Assembly (NCBI RefSeq): GCF_000177195.2
Contig: NC_015953.1
Location: forward strand, 4,650,001 to 4,714,000
Length of the DNA: 64,000 nt
Reading direction: 5' to 3'
DNA from: Streptomyces sp. SirexAA-E
Lineage (GTDB): Bacteria; Actinomycetota; Actinomycetes; Streptomycetales; Streptomycetaceae
Of this stretch, positions 7,351 through 14,959 are shown piece by piece (position 1 is the first letter of the stretch; each line of letters begins with the position of its first letter). Both the position numbers and the translations under genes were made by a program. The notes beneath the pieces are model-generated. The model was not told the DNA's origin, searched no databases, and saw only the letters and a list, made by a program, of their open reading frames with translations.

Positions 7351-10300
7351 CTACGGCCGCGCCCCCACCGGTACACCCATGACCTCGCGGGCCCGACGCG
7401 ACGGGGTCAGCCCGAGGCGCCAGGCCTGCCAGCCGTCGTCCAGGTCCACACCCCGGTCCAGGACCACCCGCAGCGCCTCGGCGCAGTCGGTCAGCTTGGC
7501 GTCCCGCATCGCGTGGCCGGCGCCGGCCAGGTCCGCGAGCTCCTGCTGGGCGACCGCCGTCCCCACCTCGCTGCCGCCCGGCGACGCGTACGGCAGCAGC
7601 GTGCACCGCAGGAAGCGGGCCCAGTCGCCGCCCCGCGCGTCCCCGTACGAGCCGAACAGGACGACCGCCTCGTCGCACAGCTCCAGGGCCTGGGCGGTGC
7701 GGTTGTTGCCGCCGTCGATCAGGGCCAGCTCCAGGCAGGCCCAGGCCTCCCCGTGGGCCACCCCGATCCGCCGGAAGTCGGCCCGGGCGTCCACCAGAAG
7801 CTGCCGGGCGAAGCCGGAGTTGCGCAGGTTGCCGGTCTGCGCGGCGCGCTGGTCGCGGGTCGCCCGCCCCGAGTGGTGCCGGGCGCAGGCCAGCCCGTAC
7901 ACGTCCCGCATCCGGGAGAACATCGTGCGCGAGCGCTCCAGCTCGCGGATGGCCTGGTCGGTGTCGCCGTCCTCCTCCAGGGCCTGGCCCAGGTAGTACC
8001 GGGTCCAGGCCTCGCCCCGGGCGTCCTCGTTGGCCCGGTGCCGGGCCAGCGCCTCGCGCAGCTGCTCCACGGCGGGAGCCGCGTCGCCCTCCAGCAGCCG
8101 GGCCCGGGCCAGCTGGGTCAGGGCCCAGGCCTCGCCGCGTTCGTCCCGGGTGCGGCCATAGAGGTCCAGGGCGGTGGACAGCTCCTCCTGGGCGCGCGGC
8201 ACCTCACCCAGGCGCAGGCAGACCTGGCCGAGCTGGAAATGCGTCCATGCCTCGCCGTGCAGCGACTCGCCCTCCCGGTGCAGGACGAGCGCGGTGTCGA
8301 GCAGGGTCAGTGCCTCGGCGAGGTTGGCCCGGTCGCGTTCCACGGCGGCCAGCGCGTGCAGCGACCAGGCCCGGTCCTCGGCCTGGTCGTCGGAGGCCTG
8401 GAGACCGATGGCCTCCCGCAGCCGCGCCGACGCCTCGGCGAGGTTGCCCTGGTGGTGCAGGGTGATGCCGAGCGAGCAGAGCGCCAGGGCCGCCCCCGCG
8501 TCGTTCTCGGCCTCCCGGTAGAGGCCGACGACGGAGGAGAGCGTGGTGCGGGCCTTGTCCAGCTCACCGAGCTGCCGGGCCGCGATGCCCGTACGCCACT
8601 GCACGGAACGCTCCAGCAGCCCGCGGTCGACGGCCTGCGTCAGCTCGCTGATCTCGCCGAGCCGGTAGAGGTCACCGCGCAGCAGGCAGTAGTCGCACAG
8701 GGCGCCCAGCAGATGCAGCACGGTGGCCTGGTCGACGCCCTCCGCATGCCGCAGGGCCGCGGTGATGAAGCTCGACTCGTCGTCCAGCCAGCGCAGCGCC
8801 GCGTCCAGCGAGCTGAAGCCGTGCGAGCCGAACTGTCCGGCCCGGGTGGACATCTTGCCGTCCACCATGCGGATCACCGCGTCGGCGAGCTCCGCGTAGT
8901 TCTGGACGAGGCGCTGCTGGGCCGCGGCGCGTTCCTCGGCGCTCTCCTCGTCGAGGAGGCGGGCCAGGGCGAAGTCCCGTACGAGGTCGTGCAACCGGTA
9001 GCGCGAGCTCCGCACATGCGTCAGCAGCCCCGCCCGTGCCAGGTCCTCCAGCAGCCGCCCGGCCTCCTGCTCCCCGGCGCCCAGCAGGGACGCCGCGGCC
9101 GCCGCCCCCAGACTGGCGCGCCCGGCCAGGGCGAGCCGCCGCAGCAGCCGCCGGGCCTGTTCGCCCTGGTCGGTGTAGCGCAGCCACAGGGCCCGGTCGA
9201 CGGGCGCGACCGGCCCGTACGCCCCGAGGGACGCGGCGAGTTCCGCCCGGGTACGGGCGCCGAGCGCGGAGCCCGCGACGCGCAGGGCGAGGGGCAGGCC
9301 GCCGCACAGCTCCACCACGGCGTCCGTGGAGGGGTAGTCGTACGGTCCCTGCTCGGCGTCTTCGGCGGACTCCCGGAGCAACTCCTCGGCGCCGGCCGCG
9401 TCCAGACCGGCGACGGGCATCTGGTGCACCCGGGCCGGTACGTCGGACGGCAGCTCGAGCGGTTCACGGGCGGTGACCAGGACCAGGCTGTCGGAGCGCT
9501 CCGGGACGAGCGTCGCGACCTGCGCGGCGTCGGTGGCATCGTCCAGGACGACCACGACGGGGGTGCCCGTCAGATGCTGGTGGTACAGCGCGCTCAGGCG
9601 CCGTACCTGCTGCTCCGCCGAGGACTGCTCCCGGAACAGCAGCTGCTCCCGGGGCGCGCCCAGCCGGTTGAGCAGGTGCAGCAGCGCGTCCCGGGTGGGC
9701 AGCGGTGCCTCCCCGGCCACCTGCCCCCGCAGGTCCACCACACAGGCCCCCCGGAACTGGTCCCGCAGCGCGTGGGCCGCCCGTACGGCGAGCGCGGTGC
9801 GCCCGGAACCGGGCGGCCCGTGCAGGACGACCACGGTCGGCCGGGTCTCCGTCGCGGCCCGGGCCGCGTGCACCCAGCGGGCGATCTGCGCCATCTCGGT
9901 CCGGCGCCCCGCGAACGGGCCCTCGGCGGCGGGCAGATGGCCGAAGGACTGGGCCAGCAGTGAACGGGTGCGGGCCGCCGCGCTGCGGTCCTGGCCGCGT
10001 AGCTGCGGCACCACGGAGGAGGACGCCTTCTTCGGGGTGCGGGTGGCGGCGGTCAGCATGCGCTGCTGGTCGAGGAAGGGGCGGATGCCCCGTACCTCCA
10101 GTGCCGTCAGCCACTGCAGCCGCAGCTGTTCCGGGCCTCCGGGCTGGCTCAGCGCACCGGCCCTGCGGTGGGCGGCGGGCCAGTGCGACGCGGTCACCCG
10201 GGCGACGGTCGCGGTGGTGCCCGCGACGGCCACCACCGCGCCCGCGCCGAAGGCGAGGCCGGTCTCCGTGCCGAACGCCAGGTCCGCACCGAAGGCGGCG

Positions 10301-10575
10301 GCCGCGGCAACCCCGGTCACCAGCAGCGGGGTTGCCAGGGACGCCTTGCTGAAGCGGTGCGCCAGCGGCTGCTGCCCGGCCTGCGCCGCGTCGAGCGCCC
10401 GCGTGTACGCGGCGTACTCCTCGGCGGCGCCCGCCGCCATCGTGTCGAGCGCGCCCCGCGCACGCGCCAGCAGCGCGTCGGCGTCCGTCCGTCCGCCGGT
10501 ACGCCGCGCCTCTTCCTCCACGGCCCGCACCAACAGCCGTTCGGCGTCGGCCCGATGGCTGTCCCGCATGGTCAT
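7351..10575 (-). CDS. Large NB-ARC ATPase with TPR repeats (AfsR-like without SARP domain)
   Basis: A 1074-residue STAND-class regulator. The N-terminal 80 residues are helical. A hydrophobic stretch at about 80-130 (LLVTGVAAAAAFGADLAF, LAFGAGAVVAVAGTTATV) suggests membrane attachment. The NB-ARC ATPase follows, with Walker A LHGPPGSGRTALAV near residue 257 and Walker B VVVVLDDATDA. The C-terminal 450 residues are TPR repeats. AfsR has the same ATPase-TPR order but begins with a DNA-binding SARP domain, which is absent here, so this is more likely a signalling or scaffold protein. I chose the ATG at 10575, preceded by GAGGGGG. A broken sigma-factor gene lies divergently upstream. Confidence 0.88.
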   Translation of the reverse strand: MTMRDSHRADAERLLVRAVEEEARRTGGRTDADALLARARGALDTMAAGAAEEYAAYTRALDAAQAGQQPLAHRFSKASLATPLLVTGVAAAAAFGADLAFGTETGLAFGAGAVVAVAGTTATVARVTASHWPAAHRRAGALSQPGGPEQLRLQWLTALEVRGIRPFLDQQRMLTAATRTPKKASSSVVPQLRGQDRSAAARTRSLLAQSFGHLPAAEGPFAGRRTEMAQIARWVHAARAATETRPTVVVLHGPPGSGRTALAVRAAHALRDQFRGACVVDLRGQVAGEAPLPTRDALLHLLNRLGAPREQLLFREQSSAEQQVRRLSALYHQHLTGTPVVVVLDDATDAAQVATLVPERSDSLVLVTAREPLELPSDVPARVHQMPVAGLDAAGAEELLRESAEDAEQGPYDYPSTDAVVELCGGLPLALRVAGSALGARTRAELAASLGAYGPVAPVDRALWLRYTDQGEQARRLLRRLALAGRASLGAAAAASLLGAGEQEAGRLLEDLARAGLLTHVRSSRYRLHDLVRDFALARLLDEESAEERAAAQQRLVQNYAELADAVIRMVDGKMSTRAGQFGSHGFSSLDAALRWLDDESSFITAALRHAEGVDQATVLHLLGALCDYCLLRGDLYRLGEISELTQAVDRGLLERSVQWRTGIAARQLGELDKARTTLSSVVGLYREAENDAGAALALCSLGITLHHQGNLAEASARLREAIGLQASDDQAEDRAWSLHALAAVERDRANLAEALTLLDTALVLHREGESLHGEAWTHFQLGQVCLRLGEVPRAQEELSTALDLYGRTRDERGEAWALTQLARARLLEGDAAPAVEQLREALARHRANEDARGEAWTRYYLGQALEEDGDTDQAIRELERSRTMFSRMRDVYGLACARHHSGRATRDQRAAQTGNLRNSGFARQLLVDARADFRRIGVAHGEAWACLELALIDGGNNRTAQALELCDEAVVLFGSYGDARGGDWARFLRCTLLPYASPGGSEVGTAVAQQELADLAGAGHAMRDAKLTDCAEALRVVLDRGVDLDDGWQAWRLGLTPSRRAREVMGVPVGARP

Positions 10576-10780
10576 GCATCCCCCTCGTTGGCGCCCGCCG
10601 GCCGGTCGCGGCCGGACCCGTCGTATGGACGACCCAGTCTCCAGGGTCCGGCGCCCGGGCGACAGGGAGTCTGCGAGACTGCGCGCCGACAGTCGTACGG
10701 ATGCGGAGCGCAGGAACACGAACGACCGCGGGAACGGCGGCCGCACGCGGAAGGGCACCGAGGGCCGGCACCGGGCGGGC
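10576..10780. other. Intergenic stretch before the sigma-factor remnant
   Basis: No gene is supported here. The divergent promoters of the NB-ARC gene and the former sigma-factor gene would be in this stretch. An ATG at 10625 opens the frame of the sigma remnant but has no ribosome binding site. Confidence 0.4.
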
Positions 10781-11147
10781 GACGCCGAGGACGGACGGCC
10801 CGACGCGCTGCTGACGGCCGCGATACGCGACGGCGGCGACGCCGGGGCGACCGCCGAGCCCTACCGCCGCCACGCCCCCGCCGTCCTGACGTACGCCCGG
10901 ACCTGCTGCCGCGACCCGCACACCGCCGAGGACCGCCTCGGAGGCGTTCGCCCGGACGGTGCGGGCGGTACGCGACGGCAAGGGACCGAACGACGCCTGG
11001 CGCCCCTATCTGCTGGCCGTCGTACGCCACACCGCCGCCGACTGGGCCGACCAGGCCCGCCGGGTGGACCTCGCGCCCGGATTCGGGGCGTGGCTGGACG
11101 CCGCGGCACGGCGCGAGGGGGCGGAGCCGGTCGGCTGGGAGCTGCAT
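10781..11147 (+). pseudogene. Frameshifted, truncated sigma-70-like factor
   Basis: Two adjacent frames together spell the N-terminal half of an ECF-like sigma factor. Up to about 10930 the frame reads LLTAAIRDGG, EPYRRHAPAVLTYAR and DPHTAED, a region 2.1-type sequence. From about 10937 a different frame continues with SEAFARTVRAVRDG and AWRPYLLAVVRHTAADWAD, region 2.3/2.4-like. A one- or two-base loss near 10933-10937 explains the jump. The 3' half with region 4 is missing, and the sequence changes character after about 11147. This is a decayed gene. It cannot be a functional factor unless the frameshift is a sequencing error, and even then it would be truncated. Confidence 0.7.
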
Positions 11148-11177
11148 GGAGATCTCCGCGGGAGCCGGTGCCTGGCC

Positions 11178-11312
11178 GTGGAGGCCGCCTGCGACGGCGA
11201 TGCTCGCCAGAAATGGGTGCGCGGTGCTGATCGTTGACGGCACCCTCGTACCCGGCTGGTCGTAGCCATGCTCGGCATCGCCCACCTGCACCTCAGCCTC
11301 GCCGGCTGACGA
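11178..11312 (+). pseudogene. Probable transposase scrap (DDE type)
   Basis: Directly after the broken sigma gene one frame reads MLARNGCAVLIVDGTLVP, resembling the first catalytic-aspartate region of IS5/IS4-type transposases. A second frame ends in GIAHLHLSLAG and a stop at 11308-11310, like a transposase C-terminus. The middle is missing and no terminal inverted repeats were found. I infer that an insertion sequence truncated the sigma gene and then decayed. Recognition is by motif only. Confidence 0.4.
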
Positions 11313-11402
11313 AGAAGCAGGCAGGTCAACAAACACGCCGTAGATCATGCACGGAGCAACGCGGCTCCGGGCGGAACCTTAGAGGTCGGTAGGCACGCGG
11401 GG

Positions 11403-11741
11403 CTATAAGCTGCTCACGGGCCCGCTCAGCGCGCTCGCCTCATGCAGCGCAGCACCGGCTTCCCGTTCGATCGCCGCTTCCAACAGCCCACCGATGAGGC
11501 GGTGTTCCGTGACCTGTTGCAGAGACGGCACGATCACGTGGTGTACGTCGTCACGGAGGAGCCGACGAACCAGTCGGTCGGGCGAGATTCCGGGACCGTC
11601 CTCGTAAAGGATGTGCACCAGCTCCAGGCCGTGAGCCTCGGCATACTTGCCCAGCTCGCTTTCCACGAGCCGAAGCTCGTCGTCACCTACTTCCGCGCGC
11701 ACGCGGATGTATCCGTACGCGGTGGGGGTGTCGGTCACCAT
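11403..11741 (-). CDS. Serine-recombinase-like small protein lacking the catalytic serine
   Basis: A 112-residue protein resembling the N-terminal half of a resolvase/invertase catalytic domain (TAYGYIRV start, strand-helix pattern, VHHVIVPSLQQVT). In active serine recombinases the YIRVS segment supplies the nucleophile. Here the residue is arginine (YIRVRAE), and there is no DNA-binding domain. It is therefore probably not a recombinase; a regulatory or protein-binding role is possible. It follows the two ATPase genes on the same strand with a 27-base gap, so it is likely the last gene of that unit. Confidence 0.7.
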   Translation of the reverse strand: MVTDTPTAYGYIRVRAEVGDDELRLVESELGKYAEAHGLELVHILYEDGPGISPDRLVRRLLRDDVHHVIVPSLQQVTEHRLIGGLLEAAIEREAGAALHEASALSGPVSSL

Positions 11742-11768
11742 TGGTACCTGCTTTTCTGCGCTGCGGGA

Positions 11769-12368
11769 TCAGAGGGTGTTGAGGAGGCCGTCAAGCACGC
11801 GCTGCATCAGGGCGGTGGTAGCTGCGTCTTTGGCCGGGCCGCCTCGCGGCTTTGTCTCGCCCGGTACGCGCACGGGCACGGCGGGAAGGGGCGGCGGGTT
11901 CGGGGGCTCGGTGAGTAACACCTCGGCCCACACGACTTTCCCGCCCGACTGCGGCCGGTAGACGTCCCAGCGTTCGGCCATCGCCTCGATGAGCAACAGG
12001 CCGCGTCCGCCTTCGGCGTCGTCGTCCGGGTCCTTTTTCACCGGAGCGTCGGTACTCCTGTCCCACACCTCGACGTACAGCCGTGCGTCGATGATGCGGA
12101 GCTGTACCCCGATGACGTGTTCTGCCTTTACCGCCGTCCACTTCGGTTGCGGGTCGATGATGCCGGTCATCTTGACGGCGTTGGTGACCAGCTCGCTCAC
12201 CACCAACTCGGCCACGTCGTCGATGTAGTCCGGCACCTTCCAGCGCTGCAACGTTTGCCGAATGAACATGCGCGAGCAACTGACCGCCGACGGCACGGCG
12301 GCCAGGCGCAGATGCGTCGCGTAGTGCAGACGCATGGTGGGGGCGTCGTCCGTACGTTCAAGCGCCAT
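11769..12368 (-). CDS. RsbW-like ATP-binding regulatory protein (first copy)
   Basis: A 199-residue GHKL-fold protein of the anti-sigma/serine-kinase type. The N box is VSELVTNAVKMTG, the G1 region is EVWDRSTDAPV and the G2 loop is EGGRGLLLIEAMAERW. A Pro-rich tail of about 45 residues follows (EPPNPPPLPAVPV). Such proteins are frequent partners of XRE/DUF397 pairs in streptomycetes. The start overlaps the end of the preceding ATPase gene by 11 bases. It may bind a transcription factor or anti-sigma antagonist; the partner is not visible here. Confidence 0.83.
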   Translation of the reverse strand: MALERTDDAPTMRLHYATHLRLAAVPSAVSCSRMFIRQTLQRWKVPDYIDDVAELVVSELVTNAVKMTGIIDPQPKWTAVKAEHVIGVQLRIIDARLYVEVWDRSTDAPVKKDPDDDAEGGRGLLLIEAMAERWDVYRPQSGGKVVWAEVLLTEPPNPPPLPAVPVRVPGETKPRGGPAKDAATTALMQRVLDGLLNTL

Positions 12369-12807
12369 GCTTCACCTCTGGGGTGTCGCTGGCTGCCTGC
12401 TTGTTCAGCAGGATTTCGAACCACACGCTCTTGCCCATGACCCGAGGCACCACGGCCCAGCGGTACGCGAGCGAAGAGACGACAATCAAGCCTCGTCCGT
12501 ACTCGCGAAGATCACCGCCCACAGAAGTCGTCCGCAGTACGCACGGTCGGCCGCTCGCTGCGTCACGCACTTCGACGCGAAGGCGGTCATCAAGAAGCTG
12601 GTAACTCACCTGCACCTGACTGCCTCGGCCCGTGGTGCCGTGGATAACGGCGTTCGTGACCACCTCGGAGACCAGCAACTCCAAGTCACCCGTGATCTGC
12701 GGTTCTTGCCACTTATCGGCTATCGCCCTGGCGTCCCCTCGGGCGGCCCTGACGCTTGGCCGCTGCCGTCGGTACCGCCGCACTAGCTCCGTCTTCTGAA
12801 CAGCCAC
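12358..12807 (-). CDS. RsbW-like ATP-binding regulatory protein (second copy)
   Basis: A 149-residue GHKL ATPase with N box VSEVVTNAVIHG, G1 region EVRDAASGRP and G2 EYGRGLIVVSSLAYRW. I chose the GTG at 12807 because AAGGGAG lies seven bases upstream; a longer form from 12873 lacks a ribosome binding site. It is the first gene of a three-gene unit (two ATPases and the recombinase-like protein) divergent from the XRE regulator. The two ATPases differ enough to suggest an old duplication or separate origins. Confidence 0.82.
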   Translation of the reverse strand: MAVQKTELVRRYRRQRPSVRAARGDARAIADKWQEPQITGDLELLVSEVVTNAVIHGTTGRGSQVQVSYQLLDDRLRVEVRDAASGRPCVLRTTSVGGDLREYGRGLIVVSSLAYRWAVVPRVMGKSVWFEILLNKQAASDTPEVKHGA

Positions 12808-12922
12808 GTTTGCTCCCTTGAGTTGAGTTGGGGAGAGCTTGCGACGATCCAAAGTGCGGAGCGCCAACCTCAAGCGTCTTCACAGTAGGCACTATGCAGT
12901 GTGGGGTCCCTAAAGTGTCAAG

Positions 12923-12937
12923 TCCCCACTTTGGGGA
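12923..12937. promoter_or_regulatory. Candidate operator in the XRE/ATPase divergent promoter region
   Basis: TCCCCA-CTT-TGGGGA is a perfect inverted repeat in the 209-bp gap between the divergent units. AAAGTG also recurs at 12851, 12912 and, inverted, at 12927-12932. CACT-ATGC-AGTG (12890-12901) is another small palindrome. The site is well placed for control of both directions by the XRE protein. Confidence 0.5.
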
Positions 12938-13016
12938 GCCGTGACAGACTGTTGCCGCCACCGTGTGCGAGCGGCACACTTGACCTGCACGAAGAAGCAG
13001 AGGAGGGGGCGCGACC

Positions 13017-13877
13017 GTGCCCATCAACAGCAACCCGACGATCCGTCAACGCCGGTTGGCGCGGCGTCTTCGTGAGCTGCGAAGCGCTGCCGGGATGACT
13101 CATGCCGACGTCGCCACGGTGCTCGGATCCGCTGAGTCCAAGGTGGGGCGTATCGAGAACGCCCAGTCCGGCATCCGCCTGCCCGACCTGCGCGCCTGGA
13201 TGGATGCCACCAACGTCACCGATCCCGCCGAACGTGCCGAGATCGAAGAACTTTCACGCGAGGCCAAGAAAAAGGGTTGGTGGTCGCGCTACACCAACGC
13301 CGTGGATTCTGCGTATGCCGCGTACGTTGCCGTCGAGTGGGACGCGGCCGAGCTGTATAACGTCGAGACCAACCTGATTCCTGGGCTACTTCAGACGCCG
13401 GATTACACCAGAGCGCTCATCGAGTTGCAGGCGCCGGACGCCACCAAGGGCCACGTTGAGACGCAGATCAACGTGCGCCGTGAACGCCGCAAGGTGCTCA
13501 CGCGCGACTGCCCGTTGCAGCTTTGGGTGATCATCGCGGAGAGCGTCCTGCATCACCGCGTCGGCTCGCCTGAGGTGATGAAGGCGCAGCTTGAAGCGCT
13601 GGTCGAGGACAGTAGGGGGTCGAACGTGCAGCTCCAAGTGCTGCCGCAGGACGACCCTATGAACGCCTGCCTCTTCGGGCCGTTCGTCATCATGAGTTTC
13701 CCGACGTCGGCCGAGACGGACATCATTTACGCCGAATCGCCGACCAGTACTCTGTACTACGAGGAACCTGCCGACGTTGACACCTACACCACACTGTTTC
13801 GGCGCTTGAATATGGCCGCTGCTAACGTCAGCAATTCACGGGCGCTCATTCTGGACGCTATAAAGGAGATGAAATAA
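13017..13877 (+). CDS. XRE-family regulator with DUF5753 domain (WhiJ type)
   Basis: A 286-residue regulator. The helix-turn-helix at residues 11-65 contains RLRELRSAAGMTHADVATVL and KVGRIENAQSG. The DUF5753 domain (about 95-280) begins at the recognisable WDAAELYNVETNLIPGLLQTPDY. The GTG at 13017 follows AGGAGGGGGCGCGACC. It lies four bases before a DUF397 gene, the standard pairing in streptomycete developmental regulators such as WhiJ. In those systems the small partner relieves DNA binding by the XRE protein; the same is inferred here. Codon use is slightly less G/C biased than in the core genes, consistent with an acquired cassette. Confidence 0.9.
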   Translation: MPINSNPTIRQRRLARRLRELRSAAGMTHADVATVLGSAESKVGRIENAQSGIRLPDLRAWMDATNVTDPAERAEIEELSREAKKKGWWSRYTNAVDSAYAAYVAVEWDAAELYNVETNLIPGLLQTPDYTRALIELQAPDATKGHVETQINVRRERRKVLTRDCPLQLWVIIAESVLHHRVGSPEVMKAQLEALVEDSRGSNVQLQVLPQDDPMNACLFGPFVIMSFPTSAETDIIYAESPTSTLYYEEPADVDTYTTLFRRLNMAAANVSNSRALILDAIKEMK

Positions 13878-13881
13878 GACG

Positions 13882-14103
13882 GTGAAGCCTTACATCGAGC
13901 GCGCTTCGGTTGCCGGGCTGGAGTGGGTGAAGTCTTCCTACTCCGGCAACAACGGCAACTGCATCGAGGTTGCCACCCTTCATGACGGTGGTCGAGCGCT
14001 GCGTGACAGCAAGTACCCAGACGGCCCCGCGCTGGCGTTCACCGCCGCAGAGTTCAACGCCTTCGTCCTGGGCGTCATGGGCGGCGAGTTTCGTCAGGTG
14101 TAG
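13882..14103 (+). CDS. DUF397 small partner protein
   Basis: A 73-residue DUF397 protein with the family core LEWVKSSYSGNNGNCIEVA, DGGRALRDSKYPDGP and a terminal FTAAEFNAFV helix. It is translated from a GTG four bases after the XRE stop and is expected to bind that regulator. A terminator hairpin follows. Confidence 0.92.
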   Translation: MKPYIERASVAGLEWVKSSYSGNNGNCIEVATLHDGGRALRDSKYPDGPALAFTAAEFNAFVLGVMGGEFRQV

Positions 14104-14128
14104 GCGTGGCTAGATGCCCGCCAGTTGG

Positions 14129-14159
14129 AGCGCCCGACCAGACGGCATGGTCGGGCGCT
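14129..14159 (+). terminator. Terminator of the XRE-DUF397 unit
   Basis: A perfect 12-bp stem AGCGCCCGACCA (14129-14140) with 14148-14159 and a 7-base loop, followed by the T-rich run TCTTCGCTTTG. Confidence 0.8.
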
Positions 14160-14220
14160 TCTTCGCTTTGATCTTGCAGTTTGCCGGTCGGCTGTCGAAA
14201 GCAGGGAGACGGCTCCGCTC

Positions 14221-14787
14221 TTACACGACCCCGAGACCGGCCGTGGCGGAGAAGGGTGCGGTGGCCTTGACCGTACCGGTGAACGTCTCGCCGTCCCTGT
14301 AGGCATTGGTGGTGGGGTCGAGGACGTAGGTGTAGACGACCGGGACTCCGGTGGCGGCCTGTTCGACTCGCCAGTAGAAGGGGATGCCGGCCTTGGCGTA
14401 CTGGTCCACCTTCACGATCCGGTCGGTGGTTTCCGAGCCGGGCGCCACGACCTCGACGACCAGGAGTACGTGTTCGGGTCGGGTAGGCGTGAGGTCGATG
14501 GTCTCCGACCGGTAGACGGTGACGTCCGGGCGGCGGTTGGTGAGGGGGACGTCCTGCAGGCGGACGTCGAAGTCGGTGTCCGCGTTCCAGTCCGGGCCTG
14601 CGGCGGCGTCCAGGGCGTTGGCCAGGATGCGGGCCAGCCGGTTGTGGCGCTTGGAGGCGCTCGGGCTCACGACGACCATCCCGTCCACGATCTCGATGCC
14701 GGCGCACTGCTCCTCGGACCAGGAGTCGTACTGCTCCGCGCTGATCTGGGTGTGCATCCAGGCGGGCGCCACCATCTCGGCGGTCAT
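14221..14787 (-). CDS. Uma2-family putative endonuclease (DUF820)
   Basis: A 188-residue protein of the Uma2/DUF820 family, a PD-(D/E)xK-like fold. The motif segments are [10 protein letters not shown] (catalytic aspartate), [12 protein letters not shown] (glutamate) and [18 protein letters not shown] (lysine). The family is abundant in streptomycetes and its biological role is unsettled. The start at 14787 follows GAAGGAGG. The gene stands alone between the XRE cassette and the DUF255 gene. Confidence 0.87.
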   Translation of the reverse strand: MTAEMVAPAWMHTQISAEQYDSWSEEQCAGIEIVDGMVVVSPSASKRHNRLARILANALDAAAGPDWNADTDFDVRLQDVPLTNRRPDVTVYRSETIDLTPTRPEHVLLVVEVVAPGSETTDRIVKVDQYAKAGIPFYWRVEQAATGVPVVYTYVLDPTTNAYRDGETFTGTVKATAPFSATAGLGVV

Positions 14788-14959
14788 GGTGTGCCTCCTT
14801 CGAGGAGCTTCGGCAGTCCCGGTGCTGCTGGAGCCAACCTACTGTCCGGTGATGCCGGGCCGCCCGACTTCGACAGCGCACCCCGGTCCCACCTGCCCGT
14901 TCGCCCTCCGTCCCGTGGCGCGCGGGTGTCGTGGAGGCGGGTGCGCGAGGATTGGGGGC

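Noticed and set aside
7513-9963. Long plus-strand frame opposite the NB-ARC/TPR gene
   Set aside because: The composition is Gly/Gln/Arg/Pro-rich without domains and is explained by antisense codon bias of the TPR gene.
14221-14787. Uma2-family protein as a restriction system
   Set aside because: There is no methylase or specificity partner nearby, and the family is abundant in streptomycetes as single genes.
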